From: Phanerochaete sordida | Taxonomy: Eukaryota; Basidiomycota; Agaricomycetes; Polyporales; Phanerochaetaceae | Length of the DNA stretch: 64,000 nt | Assembly (NCBI GenBank): GCA_019973155.2 | Contig: BPQB01000039.1 | Span: forward strand, 62,001-126,000 | Direction: 5' to 3' | Notes under the pieces: model-generated | What the model saw: only the letters and a program-made list of their open reading frames with translations | Database searches by the model: none | Told to the model about the DNA's origin: nothing | Made by a program: the position numbers and the translations under genes | In this document: piece by piece, positions 1 through 10,773 of the stretch | Layout of the letters: every line of letters begins with the position of its first letter | Position numbering within the stretch: the first letter of the stretch is position 1

Positions 1-1001
1 GACGTGACGACATCCTTGGCCGAGAGACATACCTCAGCTTCAGCAAAGAGTTTACTCCCTCTGGTATCACCAGCATCATCATCATGTCCAGTAGGTGGAT
101 TATCATATCCTGCGCCAGCGACCATCACGCGCACAATCCCCAGCCTCTCCTTGACTTTGTACCGCTTGACGAACACGCACTGGTTCCTCGGCGCGTCAGG
201 GCGCGCCGTATCGGGGTACCACGCGCCACGACGCTCCATCGGCGGGCCCGTATAAGACTTGACACGCGACGCGCCGACACTGAACCCAAAGAACTGCCCG
301 ACCTGCGCCCCGAGCGAGAGCTTGTGCGTAGAGCGCGCGTTGCTGAACGCCGCGGTCGCCCAGTCTGCGGGGGCCTTGACCCAGCCGCTGACGAGGACGA
401 CGTCCTGCGGGGCGACGCGGTGCCCGACGGCGTCGCGCGCGTAGGCGTGCCAGCTCGCGTGCTCGCGCAGCATGTGCGCCTCGAGGGCGCGGTTGGCGTA
501 CACGCTCTCGGCGTATGCGTGGCTCTTGAGCACGAGCAGCGCGCCCTGGACCTCTTTGCAGCCGTAGCCCGCGCTGAGGTCTGCGGTGCCGAAGAGGGCG
601 CCGCTGTGCCGTGTCAGACCAGCGGATTTTTACGACCTGGAGTGAGCTCACCCCGTGAGTCCTCCTTCGACCTCGACCTCCTGCACGCCACGGCTAGGGA
701 ATCGCCCAGGCCCAATCGGCGCGTGGCGCTTATCCGAGCAGAACACGCTCAAGGGCAGCGGCTCGCTGATGTCGAACTTCGGCTCCCAGCTCGCGACTGC
801 ATGCTCCTTGGCCCAGGTGTTGATGTTGAACAGGCGGACGAACGCGCCCTCGCGCGTGTAGCCAACGTCGCCGATCTGCGGCTCGCCCGTGTCGTGCGGC
901 TCGGGGTGCCAGAGCGCGTAGCCGTAGCCGAGCCCCGAGAGGCAGGCCGGGTAGATCTTGTGCGCGGCCTCGGCGTCCGAGACGCGGTAGAGCGTGAACA
1001 T
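1..1001 (-). CDS. N-module/WD40 family protein, 5' part only (runs off left edge)
   Basis: This is the 5' part of a member of the tandem family that fills this window. Exon 1 is 1001-652, starting at an ATG and ending in phase 2 before GTGAGC. Exon 2 is 603-33, ending before GTATGT. Together they give 307 codons, and the linker and WD40 exons would lie beyond position 1. Exon 1 has the family block GEPQIGDVGY followed by VRLFNIN. Exon 2 has LVSGWVKAPADWATAAFSN and a basic RYKVKERLGIVRV stretch ending in AGAGY. Exon 1 is exactly 350 bp, as in the two complete genes at 8.0 and 10.8 kb, so it belongs to the left subgroup. Function is unknown. Whether the gene is intact downstream cannot be seen. 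Confidence 0.8.
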
Positions 1002-1356
1002 ATGGCGGTGTGGCGGTCGGTTCTGGCGGGATGCAGAGATGTGGGCGATACGAACATCGTTCTGCGCGCGCTTGCCGTTTCCGGACCGAATTCGCACGGT
1101 GGTCGATGGGCCAGAGAAATGACTGGCTTACCCAGGGGCGACTTAGCTCAAGACGAGGCGTTTATTAATGCGGGAACAAAATGAGCAAAATTTTCTGCGA
1201 AGCTTGCAATGGTATATCCAAGTGCGAACTCATTTCGGCTGAGTACAGAGAAGGTCATCATGCAGCGCCACAAGCAGCGTCGAAGCATCCGCGAACGTCG
1301 GGCGCAACAAAATCAACCAGATCACGGAAAGGGAGAAAACCGTTGGCATGGGTGAT

Positions 1357-2800
1357 ACAGCACAGCCCAGCCGCGACGAAGTTGCTGCTCGCCGTCCGAC
1401 TGCGCGAGCTGCGGCAGTCCGTCGTGCTTGTACGTGCTACTGGGCCCACGCTGCCGTCCTCGTCGGTCAGGACGACGCCAGGCGCGAGCGCGTCAGGCGA
1501 AAGATGATTCGGGCGTTCGTAGCCGCTCGGTGCCGCTGCACCGTCCAGAGAAGGAGACGGAGATGGTCGCCACAAGGGCTGCGCAGCACCGCCCGAGAGC
1601 GAGCAGATGGCTGCTCGCCGTCCGATGGCGACAGTGCCGTCCGACAGTTGTGAGGACTGGGTGCAGTGCCGCTGGGTCCTCAGGCAAGAGTGTGTCGCGA
1701 TGCAGAAGCGACGTCCGCGGACGTCGTGGACGAAGGCGTCGCCGCCCGCGAGGAGGGGAGGCCCAGGTCCGCGTGGCGTCGGCGCAGACATCCTAGAGTG
1801 GGCTCTGCCAACGGACAGCGCGCGCATCGCGGTACTGCACGCTCGGAGAATTTGGCCCGTTCAGACATGGCCCGTCCGGCCAAGGAGTGCGCAAAGAGCC
1901 CGATACTCGGTCCACGCGAAAGCGGGCCGAGGTCGAGGTACAGCGAGGGCGGCGCCACACGAAACGCTCGGGAAGGCCGGACACAGTCTGACAGTCGGGG
2001 TGAGCAGGCAAAAGGAGGCAGTGTGCTGAAAGCGACGCTCGTCGGTGGCCCGTGGACGTCGCAGCGGGTGGGCGGCCGAGACAGGGCCCGTGCGCACCGC
2101 AGCGGCCTGCGCGGAGGGCGCGGGGGTGGATCAGGTAGCGGGTCGTGCGTGCAGAACCTGGGCTGATGGGAAGTGCAGGTCCCTGACTCCCGCGATGGAC
2201 GGCGGCGCGGCCTCGTGCCGACGCGCAGCCTGCGAGCGAGAGCGCGTCGTGCAGCAGCGATCCAAGCGTCCGTGGCCACCGGGTGTCTCAGGACAGTCCA
2301 GGCGACGAGGGGGAGAGGGTATGAGCAGCATAGCCCGAGAGCGGGCAGACCGCTGCTCGCCGTCCGATGGCGACAGCGACGCCAAACAGTTGTAGAGGCC
2401 GCCTGCAGCGCCGCTGAGATCTGAGACCCTGTGGAAGCGTGTGTCGCGGTGCAAGCGACGTCCGCGGACGTCGGGTACGAGAGCGTTGTCGCCCGCGTAG
2501 AGGGAGGTCCAGGCACGCGTCGCGTCTGCGCCGGCTGAGCGCTATCGAGACCGAGGGTACGAGCGGCGCGTCCGTGGGGCGTCTATTAGTGCAGGCTCGG
2601 AGTTGGCCATTGGAGACGCACTTCGGTAGCCAGAGTGTGTAAAGAGTATTGTATTGGATGCGCGTGAAGGTGCAGCGAGGTAGAAGTACAGCGATGGCGG
2701 TGCGACAGGAAACGACGGTGAAGGCCGGGCGCAGAGCGAGAGTCAGGGTGAGCAGTCAAAAGCAGGCAGTGTGCCGAAGGTGGCGCGTCCACACGGAGAC
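1357..2800. repeat. Diverged tandem repeat, unit about 742 bp
   Basis: Two diverged direct copies lie about 742 bp apart. The stretch around 1584-1790 (CCCGAGAGCG, then CTGCTCGCCGTCCGATGGCG, then GCGACGTCCGCGGACGTCG) recurs around 2326-2530. The stretch around 1930-2040 (GGGTGAGCAGGCAAAAG) recurs around 2672-2780. A shorter third copy of the CTGCTCGCCGTCCGA core sits near 1380. No convincing gene is seen in 1002-2991; the long open frames here are GC-driven and lack recognisable domains. Confidence 0.65.
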
Positions 2801-2991
2801 AAAGACCCGACGAGGCGACGAGTCAGAAGCAGGCACGTCCGAGCCGAAAACCGAATCCAGAGGGGACGTCGCCGCAGAACGTGGGTATATGCGCTGCGCA
2901 GCGGGAGCTGAGGCCAGGCGCAGCGCGGAGGGGTATCGAGGGTATCGTTCCAGGCCCGACACGGTCTGGTTGCCTGCACGCCTGTGAGGCA

Positions 2992-4085
2992 CTAGCCGCG
3001 CCAATTGTACGACGGCCAGCCCGAGCTACGCGAGTGCGGAGGCCTGGGATCAGTCGGCGCGTGAGACGCAGACCTAGACACCGCCGGCGGGGATGCGGAG
3101 GGCGAGAACACGGCCGGCCGCAGCGTCGGCGTGCGCGCAGATCGCGGGGCGGGCGCAGGTATCGCCTCGCCCCGCCCAACGCGTGACGAAGGGCGGGCAG
3201 CGCTCGCACGCGGCGCGCGGCTCGGTCCCGCGAGTGGAGTGGCCGCGCGCGTCGTGGCGCGCGCAGGCGGTGCGTATGTCGCCGTCCTCGTCTCAGACGC
3301 AGCCCGGTACGTCCCCATCGCAGGCCGTCCGTGGCCCATCATTGCCGGCCAGCGCGATCCCGCGCTGTACGCGCTGGGCGCGGGCGTCGCCCCGCGCGTG
3401 CTCACCCCTGGAACACTGCCCACCACGCTGCCGACAGAGGCTCCGCGCCGCGCGGCCCCGGGGTTCGCGCCCGGCGCGCCCGCTACGGCAGCAGCGCCGC
3501 CGTGGTGCGTGCGGCAGTGGCGGTTGAGGTTCGAGTTCGTCTGGTAGCGGCGCGTGCAGCCGGGGTGCGCGCAGGCGTATGCTAGAGACACGCAGGTCGT
3601 CAGTGGAAGAGTTACGTCCAGGGAAAGCGAGGAGGCGAGATAAGCAGAACAGGCGGCAGAAAGCGCGAGGACGGCGGAGGACAGGCGGAAGAGGGAGGGG
3701 AGGAGCGATGGTAAGGCAGACGAAGCGAAGAAGCGCGAGGAGAGGAGGGCAAATGAAGTGAGGGTAAATTAGGAGAAAGAAGTGGAGACGTACGTCGTTC
3801 GCCCGTGTGCGAGCGCATGTGCACGTCGAGCGTGCTCGGGCGCGTGAAGGCGCGGGCGCAGGTCGGGCAGGCGAAGCGCGGTGCGGGCGGCGCGGGCACC
3901 CGTTGGGAGTCTGGGTGCGGGCGGCGCGGGGCGGCGGGCGGCGGGGCGGCGGGGCGTTGTCTTCGCCGGGACGAGCCCGGGAAGAAGTCTGCGGAGCGGG
4001 ATCTATGAGCTCGAATATTTGGAGGATGTGGGCGGGCGGACGTACCAGGGAAGACGTCCCGAATGCTGGGGAGTCGCGAGCCCAT
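2992..4085 (-). CDS. Two-finger C2H2 zinc-finger protein with low-complexity tail
   Basis: Probable DNA-binding protein of 281 residues. Exons are 4085-4046, 4009-3794 and 3581-2992, and their sum is in frame. Exon 1 encodes only MGSRLPSIRDVFPG, the family signature. Exon 2 is Pro/Arg-rich and carries finger 1 (C61, C64, H77, H81). Exon 3 opens with finger 2 (C89, C94, H107, H111 or H112, with the GCTRRYQTNSNL core). The intron between the fingers falls after the first base of the Pro codon of the TGER-P linker, as in the other family members. Unlike the other copies, it has a C-terminal tail of about 165 residues rich in Ala, Pro, Ser and Arg. The target is unknown. A nuclear location is inferred. 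Confidence 0.8.
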
Positions 4086-7000
4086 CGTTAGGCGTCCTCC
4101 GCGCGGGTGCGCTCCCCATTTTATATCGTGGCCACGGGCCAGTTCGAGCACCGGCACAGTGCGCTGCGGGATACGACTGGAGTCACCTCCATCCCAAGGA
4201 CAGCTGTAGCTGCGAGGGCACGAGCAGCCGGGAGATATGCGTGCGAGCAGAGACGCGGATACAAGAGTGATCGCGGGGCGCTGTGCCGCCAAGGGCGCGA
4301 GCTGTGTGACAATTAATATTAATCGTCGGTTCCGTGCCCGCAGTGGAGAAAGGAAAGGCGCACGCATGACCGGGCGCATCTCCCGTTTGGGAGCTGGCGA
4401 GTCAGAGGAGCCTCTGCGCTGGACGTGTATGACTTGACGTGTCAAGTCAGAGCGGTGCCGCGGGGCAATGGAGGCACGCACTCCGCGTCGATATGGCATC
4501 TAGAACAGAGTGGTGCAGTGTCGTCACCGGGGCGGAGGCCGAGGCTTCTACGAGACGGATGCAGTGCCCCTGCGACGATACCCGTGGGTAACGACCGACC
4601 GGCGCCACCGGATCGCGGCGCCGACGCATGCCCGGGGGCGTGGGTGATTGCGTTCGCCGGCCGAGGGCCTCGACATCATCGACATCGACGGCGAACAACG
4701 GGGCGTCCGGTGCGGCGTCGAGATAGTTGGGGCGGCGTCGATGGCCCGGACGGTCTGCTCGCCCGCACGGGCCTCCCGCGCCGCGTGATGCGTGCGCCAG
4801 CGCGAGCCACGGCGCTGCGTGGGCCGTCGGTGGCTGCGACTGTCGGCAGGGGTGCGAGGCAGGAGAGGTATCGCCGTTGGCCTGAAGTCGATATGTGGTA
4901 CTGTCGGGCTGGCTGGAGCTTGAAATGGAGCGTATCATACGAGCTCTGAACCCGACTCTCGAGGCGCATCCCAGGGTGCGCAGAGAGGGAGGTAAGCCCC
5001 ACATTCATGCACCTGGGCGTCTGGTGCCTTGTATGAGTACGCTCTAATCAGAGACCGCTCAAATGAGACTTACTACGGGGCGGCCGAAGCCTGAGCCAGG
5101 CATGCGAAAAGGTCAGCCTTCTGCCACCGCGCGCAGCAAGTGAGCACAGCACTGCCGCCGTAGACACACTGCATAAGGCGTGCCTTCGACCCTACGCAAG
5201 TGAAGCTATGAAAACTCGACGGCGGACGCTTTCTGCCCGGGCGACGCGGCCGGCGGTGGTGGCGGTTCGAGTCGAAGCAGGTCGGCCGTCGTGGTGGCGC
5301 TATAGTCTATCAAACGGGTTTGATCGCCGAGATCGCGATCGATCTCGCGTCCGGTGACATGCTGGCCGTCGCTTTCGATGGGGCAACGACCAGCGTCGCC
5401 GGCTGGCTGGCGACGGCCGTACACAACGCCCTCCGCGGACCGCGCGTGCGCGTTCAGACGCACCGGAGTGTGTCCTGCCGCCACGCGCTAGTGGTTCACG
5501 TTCACGTTCAGCTCCTGCGACCTCCCACGGCGGACTTCGCTCTCCGGCTCGCACAGGGACAATTTGCCCCAGTTGCGCGTAACTGCAGCTTCATTGGCAC
5601 ACAATAGGTGCTGTCACGCAGCTAGCGGTGCCGCAGTGCTGCGAGCGCTCAGGATGCCACGGTTGTCAGCCAGGGCGGTGGTACGTCTGACGGCCAAAAC
5701 AAAATCAATTCCACCGCGGAATGACGACATGTCGTCTCCCTGCAGCGCATGCATCATCATAAATTCATGTGGCGCATCCGTGTTTGTATGTTTTTGACAC
5801 CGTGTCAGCGCCCGCTGTATCGCGCGCTGTCCAATGTCCGACTACTCCAGCTGGCTGGGCTCCGAGTCGCAGGTCCGAGGTCAGCCTCCTCGAGCGATAT
5901 TTCGTGCATCTGACGACGAAGTGCCATCCCGCCAGGCATGCCGCACCAACGTTTGACCACGGCACACTAGGCACGGCCGCCCACAGGCGTATACAACGGG
6001 CTCAATACATCTGCGCCTCCCTGAGGCACACGACTCCAATTGTCGCTGTGCTACCAACCGCAGTCCTCCTGTCAGGGATGCCAGCGTGTCCCTATACTCG
6101 TGTCAGCTCCCGGCACGTCTTTATTTCCACGGCAAGTCCAGCGCAGCCCACCCTGCCCCGCGCTGCAGACTCTGTAGCCATAGCGACCAGGGCCACGGAA
6201 AGGGTCTGCTGCGCTCTGCGTCACGACGTACCGCCTCGCCAGCGGTCTCTGCTCACAGCGCAAGTCGCGCCGAGCCGTGTTGTACCACCGCGGAGCCCAC
6301 GGCGGCTCGGAGCCGCTCTCTGCGAAGGCCAGTCCCGCTTCGTCCGTGCTCCCCGCAGGCCTCGCGCCGCGCGCTCACTCTGCAGCCACCGTTTGCCCTG
6401 CAGAGCAGAAACGCGGGTCGGGCGAGATGCCCCCTGGACGACACAATGTGGGCATTCCGGGCTCCGTGAGAAATGGGCTGACATCGTGATGTCCTCTACG
6501 GGCTCTTGTGAGTGCAGCGCACGCGCGGACTCGCCCGCGGGACCAGCGGCGCGGCGTTCGTTTGCCTCATCATCTTGCGCGCACGGCGATCTTTGGGCAG
6601 AAGGGCTCGCGGGACAGCATATTGGCTGCAAGCGAGGCGGTGGGTGTCAGAAGTCCCTCGCGCGACGTCCCTTCGTGCTGACGCTCTGTCTTAGCAGAAA
6701 GTGTACTGGCCCGTGTTGGTGCCGCTGATGCGTCGTACCGCGGACTATGCGAGGGCCGACCCTAACAAACAACCACGAAGGTCGCGAGGACGGTGTGAGC
6801 GAGCGCGCGGCGGGACGTCGAATGTGCGAGGAGTGTCCGGGGTGCTCGAATGCGAGCCGCAGTGGTCGAACGAAGGCGCGCGAGGTGAGCGCGAGGCGAC
6901 GCGAAGGTGCGCGAAGGGCCTGCGAAGCGAAACCGAAGGTGCGCGGAGCGAGTTCGAAGCCGCCGCGAACGAACGCAGCAGCTGTACCTAAAACGCAAAT

Positions 7001-8017
7001 AAAAAACGAGTTAGCAGAACGCGGCGATGCGCAGCGAGTGCGCGACCGAGACGAGGTCAAGAGAAGGCTAGTGCGAAGCTGCTACACGCCGTAGACAGCG
7101 AACGCGACGCAGGATAAACGCGGAGAACTGTGAGTCGAAGCGAAGGGGACGCGAGCGCAGACGAACAACGCACAACGCCTGTGCGTGGAGGGGGGAACGT
7201 AACCTGGATTCTGAAACGTCTGGGGGGCCCTTATATACAGGACGACGTACTACAGAACCTGCTAAATAGGGAGAGAAGGGGATAACGGAAAAACCGTGAA
7301 AAGCGGAGGAACCTTGAACCATGACCAATTGGGCGCATCTGGACCGTCTTCAACGGTTTTGCCTGGCCCGGTACTGTGTCTTGGCAAGCCCTGGATGCGA
7401 CCAATAGGAAGGAGCGATAGGAATAGGTGCGATTCGCATGGTGGAGGGCGCGCGCGCGCTGCGAGCGAAGGCCGGCGACCTTCGTGGCGCTTTCGTCGGA
7501 GTTGCCTTATTCGGCCTTCCTCGGCTTCGGCAAAGGTTCGCGCTGCGAAGTCGAACCCCGAGAGCTCGAACGCGGACCGAGAGGGGAGGCGAATGCGTGT
7601 CTTTCTACGCTTAGCCTGATGGCAGGCTCGACACCGCACAGCGGAGCATTGCAGGAATCGCCGAAGACGTTCGTGATCTGGCGGACAAGAACAGGTCTGT
7701 CGGTTGCTTTTGGGGCAACCAACACCGTTTGATTCGCATTTTACAGAGACTTGTTGGAAAGCGGTGGCACGCGGACGGGGGGCGGCTGTCAAGGAGAAAT
7801 CGCACGAGGCGTCGCGGTCGAGGTGGTGAGCCCTAAACATGCTATGACATGACTCAGAGCCTGACGATGGGTCTCCAGGTATGCTGCAATGGTGCTACGA
7901 TAAGACAAACAAATGCGAATAGGTAGCGCCCGAGCGCCGTGAGCGCGAGCTCGAAATGTGAAAGTTCGGGAATTCTGGCACTTCTTGGAAGAATACGATG
8001 TAGAGGCACAATCTTCC
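4086..8017. other. Gene-poor interval
   Basis: I see no supported gene in this 3.9 kb. Open frames on both strands (for example 5769-6728 plus) have biased composition, no domains and no consistent splice structure. The segment 6740-7610 is rich in CGAAG and GCGAAGG words and is listed separately. Confidence 0.5.
6740..7610. repeat. CGAAG/GCGAAGG-rich low-complexity segment
   Basis: Words such as GCGAAGG, GCGCGAAGG and CGAACG recur irregularly at 6790-7110 and again, partly inverted (CTTCGTGG, CTTCGGC), at 7430-7600. An A-rich stretch (AAATAAAAAACG) lies between them near 6997. It may be a decayed inverted repeat or simple compositional bias; no ends are defined. Confidence 0.3.
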
Positions 8018-10642
8018 TCAAAGTATACGTAGCGTGTCTGCGACATCCACAATACCAATCGGCCCCGTCGCCCCGGCAAAGAGAACCCTGCGGCTATCCG
8101 GAAAGAACTCGAGTTTCGTCACGACCTGCCGCGCCACACCCTTCACAGTGGCGATCCACTGCCCAGACCGCGCATTTCGCACCATGATCCCGCCCTGATC
8201 GCGCGGCGTGACGACCAGCGCGCCGTCCGGCGAGACCGCGATCGCGGCCGTGCCGGGGAGGTCCTCAACGGCGAAGAGCTCCGTCCCGCGCGCGGCGTCC
8301 TGCCGCACGACGCGCACGTCCTGCGTGTCGTCCTTCGGCGCCGTGACGCTCACGACAGCCGCGCCGCCGTCCGCAAACGCCGCGGCGTGCGCGCAGCGCC
8401 CGCGCGCGTCGAGGCGCAGCAGCTCTTTGCCCTTCGCCGTGCTGTACACGCGCGCGAACGTGCCCGGCGCGCAGACGAGCACGCGGGTGCCGTCCGGCGC
8501 GAACTCGACGGTGGCGTCTGATGCGGCCTTGAGCGGGATCGCGGCTCGCTGCGCGATCTGCGGGGTGAGGGCGAAGAGCACGACGCGGTTCGCGAGCGTG
8601 ACTGCCGCGTGCGCGCCGGAGCTGTCGAAGCGCACGCCGCGCAGGGCGGTGCCGAGCGCGAAGGTCGCGAGAGTGCCCCCGGAGCGGGCGTCCCAGAAGA
8701 TGGCGGTACCGTCGCTGTCGCCGGAGAGGAGTATGCTGCCGTCGGGTGAGAAGGCGATGTGCCGAGCGGGCTTCGTGTGGCCCGTAAGGTGTCGGAGCGC
8801 TGCGCCGTGGATGGCGTCCCATATTACGACGGCCGCGCTCCCTGACTCCGACGCAAGGCGTCTGCCGTCCGCGGAGAAGGCGATAGCGGTGACCCTGCCC
8901 GCGGCTGCATCGTTGCTGAAGCGGTGCAGCCGTAGGCCGTCGCTCGTGCGCCATATTGTGATGTGCGTGCTCCACGCTGCGGCGACCAGCGCACCGTCGG
9001 ACGGGAGCGTGTAGCAATGCGGCGATCTTGCGGTCGTCGTCGCCTCGCTGAGCTCCAAGAAGGCGTATTTGGGGATCTCTCGGTATTTATCCTTGACGCG
9101 GATTGGGAGCTGGATTCGGCCAAATCCCACATTTGCTCGCCCTTCGGCGGTTATTGCTGGCCACCGTGCAAGGTCGGGCGAGGTGATGCGTGGGTGTTCC
9201 AGTCTCGCCTGCGTTCGTAGCAGCAGCTCTAGTACTGAAGCTCTCCCAACTGCATGCGCATATAGTCAGATCTACGTTATCAAATATTATATAAGAAGTA
9301 CTGACAGCCATCGTTAACGAAGACAGGTGGTTGCTTTGCGCGTAGGTAAGTCGAGAAATCGGTTGGATAGATATCTCCCTAATAATAACGTGAGTACGGT
9401 CTGCGGGTATTGAGCGTAGACATACCCCCAGCATCCCTTCAATGTCTTCATCTCGTGCTATAGCATACTGTGCGTTCGATACCTGTATGTCCTCCGTAAG
9501 TAATGCCTGAGCCTTTGATTGAGCGTGACAATGACCTCAAGGATATAATCGAGGAGGATATCCACAGGCTCGAGCATCGCGTTCTGTAGTGATTACAGTA
9601 TCATTATTTGCGGGCCCCCAAGATAATATGACCCACGAACCTTTCCTTCGCAGAATAGTGTGCCTGATTCTTCGACTCCGGCATCGGCTGCGAGAACCGC
9701 GCTCGATTGGGATTCGTCGCCGCCTCTGGATGGCGGACTATCGTATCCCGCACCCGCCTGAAGATATTGCACGATGCCGAGTCTCTTCTTGATCTTGTAT
9801 CGTTTTATAAACAAGCACTGATTCCGTGGCGCGTTCTTGTCGGCGACCTTGGGATACTTCGCTCCTTTACGCTCCATCCGGGGCCCTGAGTACGCCATGC
9901 GGCGCGTCCCCGACAAGCTGAGGCCAAGGAACTGCCCGATCTGCCCCTTGATGGAGAGGCTCTGCGTCGAGCTCGTGTTGCTGAATGCGACAGTCGCCCA
10001 GTCTGCCGGGGCCTTGATCCACCCGCTGACGAGCACGATATCCTCAGGTCTGACGCGATGCTTAACTTCCTCTGTTGCGTACGCGTGCCATTTGTGATGC
10101 TCGTGCCTAATGTAGTCTTCGAGCGTGCTGTTATCGTACAGAGTTTCTGCGTCGGCATGGCTCTTGAGGTCGAGCACCGCGCCATAGACCTCCCTACAGC
10201 TGTAACCCCCGCCTAGACCTGCAGAGGCGACTGACGGAATGCCGCTGCGCGTCTTCAGTAGTTGGGCAGAGAATCTAGTGAAGCGCACTGACCCTGTGAT
10301 CTCTCCATGGAGCTGTATTCTCTCCACGCCACGACTTTTGAGCTGCCCAGCTATCAGCGTCGCATGAGACTTTGCAACGCGGAATACGTCCAAGGAGAGT
10401 GCTTCCTCGATTTTGAATCGCGGAGACCACTCTTTCACCTGGTACGATATGGCCGAAATGTTGATGTTGAAGAGCCTGACAAATTTGCCCTCGCGCAGGT
10501 AGCCAACATCTCCGATCTGCGGCTCGCCCGTTTGATGTGGCTCAGGATGCCACAAGGGATAGCCGTACCCGCGCCCGGAAAGGCACGATGGATAGATGTG
10601 GTACGCCGCCTCGGAGTCTAGCGCACGGATGAGCGTGAACAT
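8018..10642 (-). CDS. N-module/linker/WD40 protein, 787 residues
   Basis: Complete family member. Exons are 10642-10293, 10244-9641, 9583-9536, 9482-9426, 9378-9306 and 9249-8018 (2364 bp in frame, intron phases 2,0,0,0,1). Residues 1-318 are the N-module: IYPSCLSG, GEPQIGDVGY, then LVSGWIKAPADWATVAFSN and RYKIKKRLGIVQY. Residues 319-377 are the linker: PVDILLDYILE, then AIARDEDIEGMLG, then DFSTYLRAKQPPV. From about residue 430 to the end come about eight WD-type units, with IWRTSDG, VIWD and FWDARSG strands. No signal peptide or membrane segment is visible, so a cytosolic or nuclear protein is likely. Only 131 bp separate its ATG from the stop of the upstream paralogue. The ligand or partner is unknown. 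Donor 1 (GTCAGT) is weaker than in paralogues, and intron 1 is free of stops, so retention would keep a frame. Confidence 0.88.
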
Positions 10643-10773
10643 AGGACCTTTTTACGCGGTTGAGTTTGGTTGCCAAAGAAGACAAACTCGAGCGCGCGCT
10701 CGTGCAACGAGCGTTAGATGCCGCATGGCCTTCTATTCAGTCGCAAGACAGGGCGTGTATTCGACGTGGTCCG

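Noticed and set aside
84..1184. Long plus-strand frame (366 residues) at the left edge
   Set aside because: It is the antisense of the two exons of the N-module gene, is Arg/Ala-rich and has no domain; the minus strand has the conserved family motifs and splice sites.
1680..2516. Minus-strand frame of 278 residues across the tandem repeat
   Set aside because: It only spans the repeat; its internal similarity follows the DNA repeat and it has no recognisable domain.
5769..6728. Plus-strand frame of 319 residues
   Set aside because: Composition is Ser/Arg/Pro noise, with no domain, no paralogue and no splice-consistent extension.
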